A DNA stretch of 64,000 nucleotides, from positions 62,001 through 126,000 of the forward strand of contig CAYXBK010000007.1 in the NCBI GenBank assembly GCA_964463165.1, read 5' to 3'. Numbering within the stretch: the stretch's first letter is position 1; each line of letters starts with the position of its first letter. Origin of the DNA: UBA7236 sp964463165. Its GTDB lineage: Bacteria; Bacteroidota; Bacteroidia; Chitinophagales; BACL12. Of the stretch, positions 59,610-64,000 are shown in pieces. The notes beneath the pieces were generated by a model. It made no database searches. It was not told where the DNA came from and worked only from the letters and a program-made list of their open reading frames with translations. Both the position numbers and the translations under genes were made by a program.

Positions 59610-61421
59610 TTATTCTTTCACAAAATTAATTCCGGCAATACTATTTTTCGAAATAATTTTAATGAAATATATACCTGAAGAATAATTAATAAGAGAAATA
59701 TTCGAACTTGAATTAATTATTGAATTGAAAACAATTTTTCCTCTCGCATCAAAAATTTCAATTTCAAAATTCTCCTGCAAACTTGTTTCAATAAATAATT
59801 GATCGGTTGCAGGATTGGGATAAATTTTTATTGCAGATAATAATTGATTATTAATTTCCAGACCCTCATCAATCAATCCATCGCAATTATCATCCAGTCC
59901 ATTTAATATTTCGGGAGCGCCGGGGTAGATGGAAGGGTTGGTGTCGTCGCAATCGGTGGAATCGATTACATATCCGGCTAATTCAAAACAGGAAAGTGAA
60001 TCATTTAAAATATTACCGAAATCATCGCCATCCAAATCGGAGAAATAATTTATAAATATTGCATCTTCATCAATTAAGCCGTTACAATTGTCGTCGCTGG
60101 CGTTACATATATCTTCCACGCCAGTAACTATACAGTCCGGTTTTAGTTTGACAATCCAATAATCCATTGTTCCATGATTGCCTGAAACATCGCCCGTATT
60201 CGATGAAGCATACCCAGCAACAATATAACCAGTATCATAAGTTTGATTGATATCAATTGCCCCGTCAAATCCTGAACTGCCAAGAGATCTTTCCCATTCT
60301 AAACTCCCGGTGGGTGATAACTTAACGACCCAAAAATCATGATCTCCGTGATTACCTGTCACGTCCCCATCAATTGAAATTGATCCACCTGCAACAATGT
60401 ATCCTCCATCAATTGTTTGATGAACTGAAGAAGCTGCATCTATTTGAGAACCACCATAACATTTTTGCCATTCTAAGCCACCTTCTGCATTTAATTTTAA
60501 TACCCAAAAATCATAATTCCCATGATTTCCTGAAACATCTCCGTCATTTGAAATAGTCCAACCTGCAACTATATATCCCCCATCAAATGTTTGCTGAATT
60601 GAATTTGCACGATCCTCACCTGATCCTCCATAGGATTTTTGCCATTCAATACTTCCATCGCTTGAAAGTTTTAAAATCCAATAATCATTATCGCCATTAT
60701 TAATTGTCAGGTCGCCATCACTTGATGAAGACATTCCACCAATGACATATCCGTCATCAGAAGTTAGTGCCAATGACCAGGCATAATCAAAATTGCTACC
60801 CCCATAAGATTTTTGCCATTCGATATCACCATCTTCATTCAACTTTAAAATCCAGACATCCCCACCTCCGAAATTTTCTGTTAAATCACCATCGACCGAA
60901 TGAGCATCGCCCGCGACAATAAAACCGCCATCTGAAGTTTGATGTATGGACCATCCATCTTCAACGTTCGATCCGCCATACGATTTCTTCCATTCAATGA
61001 ATCCCGAATCAGATAGTTTTAAAATCCAATAATCACATTGACCATGATTATCTGATACTTCACCATCTATTGAATAAGTCCACCCTGCTATAATATAACC
61101 ATTATCATTTGTTTGCTCTACAAATTTTGCATAATCCCATTCGTACCCACCAAATGATTTTTGCCATTCAATAATTCCGAATTTATTCACTTTTACTATC
61201 CAATAGTCGGTACTGAGGCCATAATGAAATGTTATATCACCATCATCCGAATGTGTAAGGCCAGCCATAACATAACCACTATCACTTGTCTGATATATTG
61301 AATATGCTTCATCAATTGAAGTTCCCCCATAAGATTTCTCCCACTCAATCTCCGGCGCTTGTCCGAAAACTAAAATACTTTTAAATAAAAAGAAATAAAA
61401 TATGCAGAATTTAAATTTCAT
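59610..61421 (-). CDS. Secreted SYGG-repeat propeller and metal-binding protein with T9SS sorting domain (tandem gene 2 of 3)
   Basis: The 603-residue protein has a signal peptide (about 1-20, ...VFGQAPE) and seven repeats of about 60 residues with core W-KSYGGS--D-A-SI-QT-DGGYIVAG and WILKL. Then come two MopE-like Cys/Asp blocks (ICNASDDNCNGLIDE; LDGDDFGN; EILNGLDDNCDGLIDEG) and a type A sorting domain (IYPNPATDQLFIETSLQENF). The last block reads EILN where others have EICN. Seven blades fit a beta-propeller. It is 9-10 bases from its neighbours, so this is one operon. Ligand unknown. Confidence 0.9.
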   Translation of the reverse strand: MKFKFCIFYFFLFKSILVFGQAPEIEWEKSYGGTSIDEAYSIYQTSDSGYVMAGLTHSDDGDITFHYGLSTDYWIVKVNKFGIIEWQKSFGGYEWDYAKFVEQTNDNGYIIAGWTYSIDGEVSDNHGQCDYWILKLSDSGFIEWKKSYGGSNVEDGWSIHQTSDGGFIVAGDAHSVDGDLTENFGGGDVWILKLNEDGDIEWQKSYGGSNFDYAWSLALTSDDGYVIGGMSSSSDGDLTINNGDNDYWILKLSSDGSIEWQKSYGGSGEDRANSIQQTFDGGYIVAGWTISNDGDVSGNHGNYDFWVLKLNAEGGLEWQKCYGGSQIDAASSVHQTIDGGYIVAGGSISIDGDVTGNHGDHDFWVVKLSPTGSLEWERSLGSSGFDGAIDINQTYDTGYIVAGYASSNTGDVSGNHGTMDYWIVKLKPDCIVTGVEDICNASDDNCNGLIDEDAIFINYFSDLDGDDFGNILNDSLSCFELAGYVIDSTDCDDTNPSIYPGAPEILNGLDDNCDGLIDEGLEINNQLLSAIKIYPNPATDQLFIETSLQENFEIEIFDARGKIVFNSIINSSSNISLINYSSGIYFIKIISKNSIAGINFVKE

Positions 61422-61430
61422 GGGCAGAGA

Positions 61431-63758
61431 TTATTCTTTTATAAAATTAATTCCGGCAAAACTATTTTCTGAAATTATTTTCATGAAATAAATTCCCGAA
61501 GAAAAATTAATAAGAGAAATATTTGTGTTTGAATTAAATATTGAATTAAAAACAATTCTTCCTCTCGCATCAAAAATTTCAATTTCAAAATTCTCCTGCA
61601 AACTTGTTTCGATAAATAACTGATCAGTAGCAGGATTCGGATAAATTTTAATTGCAGATAATAATTGATCATTAATTTCCAAACCTTCATCAATCAACCC
61701 ATTGCAATTATCATCTAAGCCATTTAATATTTCCGGAGCGCCGGGATAGATGGAGGGATTGGTGTCGTCGCAATCGGAATCATCAATTACATATCCATCG
61801 GGAATATCACATGCAAGAGAGTCAATTTCTATATTTCCGAAATTATCAGCATCTGCATCTTCATAGGAATGCAAATAAGAAAGATTATCATCAATAATTC
61901 CATCACAATCATCATCCAGATAATTACATATTTCTTCTGCTCCCGGATATATTAATGGATTCGTATCATCGCAATCTGTGGAATCGGAAATATATCCTGG
62001 AATTGAATCAAGGCAGGAATTAATTAAATTATCCGCATCTCCAAAATTATCTGCATCATAATCTGCATATAATATGTATAATGGCAAATCTTCATCAATT
62101 AATAGATTGCAGTTATCGTCGATGGTATTGCAGATTTCCATTGCAGAAGGATTAATTAAAGAATCTGAATCATTGCAATCGGTATTGTCTAAAACATAAT
62201 TCAATGGCTCGTTGCAGGAAATTGAATCGACCGAAATATTCCCAAAACCATCAGCATCAAAATCGAAATAATAAGTAATATAAATTGCATCTTCATCAAT
62301 TAAACCATTGCAATTGTCGTCAATCAAATTACAAAAATCCACCACAACCAACGGATTTATTGTTGAATCTGAATCGTTGCAATCAAGTGAGTTTAACGAA
62401 TAATTATCCGGATAAAAACAACTAGTGGTAAAAGAAGCAGGGTCGCCGAAACCATCATTATCAATATCAGAATAATACGAAACATTGATACATTCTTTTT
62501 TCAATTTGATTGTCCAACAGTCCGTACCACCATGATTCCCGATTATATCGCCATCATCGGAATTGGCCCAACCAGTGATAATATATCCGGAGTCGATAGT
62601 TTGTGTTATGTCATGAGCCACATCTAATTCTGAACCGCCAAAAGATTTTTGCCATTCCATAGTTCCAATGCTGTCAACCTTATATACCCAATAATCTAAT
62701 CCGCCTTTATTTTCCGTCAGATCACCATCGCTCGATTCGGACCTTCCGCAGACAATAAATCCATTATCAAAAGTTTGATGAATTTTCCATGCTTCATCAT
62801 CTAAGGTTCCCCCGTAAATTTTTTGCCATATAATTTCCCCAGTTGAATCAATTTTAATTATCCAACAATCATCCTGTCCGATATGATCCGTTAAATCTCC
62901 ATCGGAGGAGCCAGACAAGCCAGCTAAAATATAAGATCCGTCATTTAATACTACCGTTGAATAAATATAATCATCTAGTGTTCCGCCATAACTTTTTTGC
63001 CATTGAATAACACCGACTGAATCAATTTTTACAACCCAGCCGTCTCGATTTCCATGGTTACCGCTAACATCAATATCATTGGATGTTGAATATCCCGTAA
63101 TGATTAATCCATGATCCTTCGTCTCATTTATTGACAATGGATTATCGTCTAGCGTTCCTCCGTAATTGTGTTCCCAATTAATATTACCATCAGGATCCAG
63201 GTTAACAACCCAATAATCAGAGTAAAGATCACTTCCATAGTGATTAGAAACATCATCACCTTCTGAATCTGAATATCCCACAGCAATAAAATTTCCATTA
63301 TTTAATTCAATAATGGATTCAACCCCGTCATCATCTTCACTGCCGTAACTTTTTATCCATACAGAATTTCCAGCTGAATCAATTTTTGCAATATAAAAAT
63401 CGGGGTTAAGAGGTGCGGCATGATATCCTCCCAGTATAAATCCACCATTGGTCAAAGCTGCCATTGAAACTACAGATTCTGCATTAGAAGTACCGTAACA
63501 TTTCTGTGTTTCAATAATACCAGTTGAATCCAGTAAAAGAAATAAAAAATCAATGCTACCAATATGCCCGACTATATCACCATTTGTTGAAAATGTACCA
63601 CCGGCAATTGCATATTGTCCATTCTTAGAAAAACAAGCGCTGCCCCAGTCAGTTAAACTACCACCAATTGAATTTTGCCATTCAATCTCCGGCGCCTGCC
63701 CAAAAATTAAAATGCCTTTAAATAAAAAGAAATAAAATAAACAGAATTTAATTTTCAT
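61431..63758 (-). CDS. Secreted SYGG-repeat propeller with multiple metal-binding units and T9SS sorting domain (tandem gene 3 of 3)
   Basis: ATG 63758 (MKIKFCLFYFFLFKGILIFGQ) is a clean signal peptide. The frame stays open to 63947, but that extension is translated repeat DNA (RQPVYYSLFLVQYS twice) and is rejected. The 775-residue protein has seven propeller repeats (about 25-430) and then four to five tandem MopE-like units (about 430-690; e.g. DNDGFGD, CNLIDDNCNGLIDE), then a type A sorting domain. This is the most metal-motif-rich of the three. The final unit again has EILN in place of EICN. It is first in the operon. Confidence 0.88.
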   Translation of the reverse strand: MKIKFCLFYFFLFKGILIFGQAPEIEWQNSIGGSLTDWGSACFSKNGQYAIAGGTFSTNGDIVGHIGSIDFLFLLLDSTGIIETQKCYGTSNAESVVSMAALTNGGFILGGYHAAPLNPDFYIAKIDSAGNSVWIKSYGSEDDDGVESIIELNNGNFIAVGYSDSEGDDVSNHYGSDLYSDYWVVNLDPDGNINWEHNYGGTLDDNPLSINETKDHGLIITGYSTSNDIDVSGNHGNRDGWVVKIDSVGVIQWQKSYGGTLDDYIYSTVVLNDGSYILAGLSGSSDGDLTDHIGQDDCWIIKIDSTGEIIWQKIYGGTLDDEAWKIHQTFDNGFIVCGRSESSDGDLTENKGGLDYWVYKVDSIGTMEWQKSFGGSELDVAHDITQTIDSGYIITGWANSDDGDIIGNHGGTDCWTIKLKKECINVSYYSDIDNDGFGDPASFTTSCFYPDNYSLNSLDCNDSDSTINPLVVVDFCNLIDDNCNGLIDEDAIYITYYFDFDADGFGNISVDSISCNEPLNYVLDNTDCNDSDSLINPSAMEICNTIDDNCNLLIDEDLPLYILYADYDADNFGDADNLINSCLDSIPGYISDSTDCDDTNPLIYPGAEEICNYLDDDCDGIIDDNLSYLHSYEDADADNFGNIEIDSLACDIPDGYVIDDSDCDDTNPSIYPGAPEILNGLDDNCNGLIDEGLEINDQLLSAIKIYPNPATDQLFIETSLQENFEIEIFDARGRIVFNSIFNSNTNISLINFSSGIYFMKIISENSFAGINFIKE

Positions 63759-63788
63759 GGTAAATAATTGGAGAAGACTAAGATAGGG

Positions 63789-64000
63789 GAATATCGAATA
63801 ATGAACAAGGAATAAAAAATAATAAACGGGCTGGCGCAAAAACTTTCGCGTCAGCCACTTGAACACTTGAACACTTGAGCATTGGCCGTAGTAGGAGAAT
63901 ATCGAATATTGAACAAGGAATAAAGAATAATAAACGGGCTGGCGCAAGAATCTTTGCGCAGCTACGTGAACACACGAACACGTGAACCTGCCGGCCGACG
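63789..64000. repeat. Two 108-bp direct repeats upstream of the T9SS trio, then a CCTGCCGGCCGACG start
   Basis: GAATATCGAATAATGAACAA (63789) and GAATATCGAATATTGAACAA (63897) start near-identical stretches of about 52 bp, each ending AATAATAAACGGGCTGGCGC (period 108 bp). Between and after them are ACTTGAACACTTGA and GTGAACACACGAAC words. The window ends in CCTGCCGGCCGACG (63987-64000), matching 19951 and 23742. Confidence 0.8.

Noticed and set aside
63759..63947. Upstream extension of the last T9SS gene (63 residues)
   Set aside because: It translates direct-repeat DNA and would bury the signal peptide.

Overview
The window is a chromosomal segment of a Bacteroidota bacterium, probably an environmental lineage near Chitinophagales, Saprospirales or Sphingobacteriales; the exact rank cannot be read from this sequence. 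The evidence is type A C-terminal sorting domains of the type IX secretion system (T9SS) on at least six proteins, Bacteroidota -7 promoter boxes (TAnnTTTG), scarce Shine-Dalgarno sequences, two DUF5723 outer-membrane proteins, an Omp28-like protein, an LpxH-type lipid A enzyme and a stand-alone PurS. No tRNA, rRNA, CRISPR array, transposase or phage structural cluster was seen. About 47 protein genes are supported.

Layout. 1-2393: 3' part of a secreted beta-propeller/metal-binding protein. 2.5-8 kb: GH92 mannosidase, secreted SGNH-like protein, ROK sugar kinase. 8-10.4 kb: DinB-like protein, a frameshifted K+ channel and TerC. 10.5-14.1 kb: LolC/E-type permease, RbfA and an MsbA-like exporter. 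14.3-17.6 kb: lipoprotein M1 aminopeptidase and a biotin carrier protein. 17.6-21.3 kb: KdsD-type isomerase, UDP-glucuronate decarboxylase and UDP-glucose dehydrogenase (LPS and UDP-xylose precursors). 21.4-30.8 kb: YciI-like, GNAT, release factor 1, LpxH, LutC-like, FtsH, RsfS, BirA and lipoproteins. 30.9-34.1 kb: aminopeptidase P, PssA, PurS, RsmI. 34.5-39.2 kb: two DUF5723 paralogs and a GlcD-type oxidase. 39.3-47.6 kb: T9SS cargo, a MarR regulator with a likely target, and a giant 39-repeat protein with an endosialidase-type chaperone domain plus its partner. 47.8-54.4 kb: a fatty-acid beta-oxidation cluster, fadE-fadA-(four-helix-bundle gene)-fadN-tetR in increasing coordinates, transcribed from tetR towards fadE. 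54.5-57.6 kb: lipocalin-like lipoprotein, PurD, MetF. 57.8-63.8 kb: three tandem T9SS cargo genes, each with seven propeller-type repeats.

The most unusual content is repetitive DNA. Many gaps hold short degenerate tandem 'word' repeats whose word differs between gaps. Several known-style palindromic elements are scattered, and one such element appears to have entered prfA in frame and is translated as extra residues. A separate 13-bp palindrome family (GTGAGNNCNTCAC) occurs only in two gaps between convergent genes, each at the 3' end of a propeller/T9SS cargo gene. Housekeeping genes are otherwise ordinary and intact, except for the K+ channel, which is split by a single-base frameshift.
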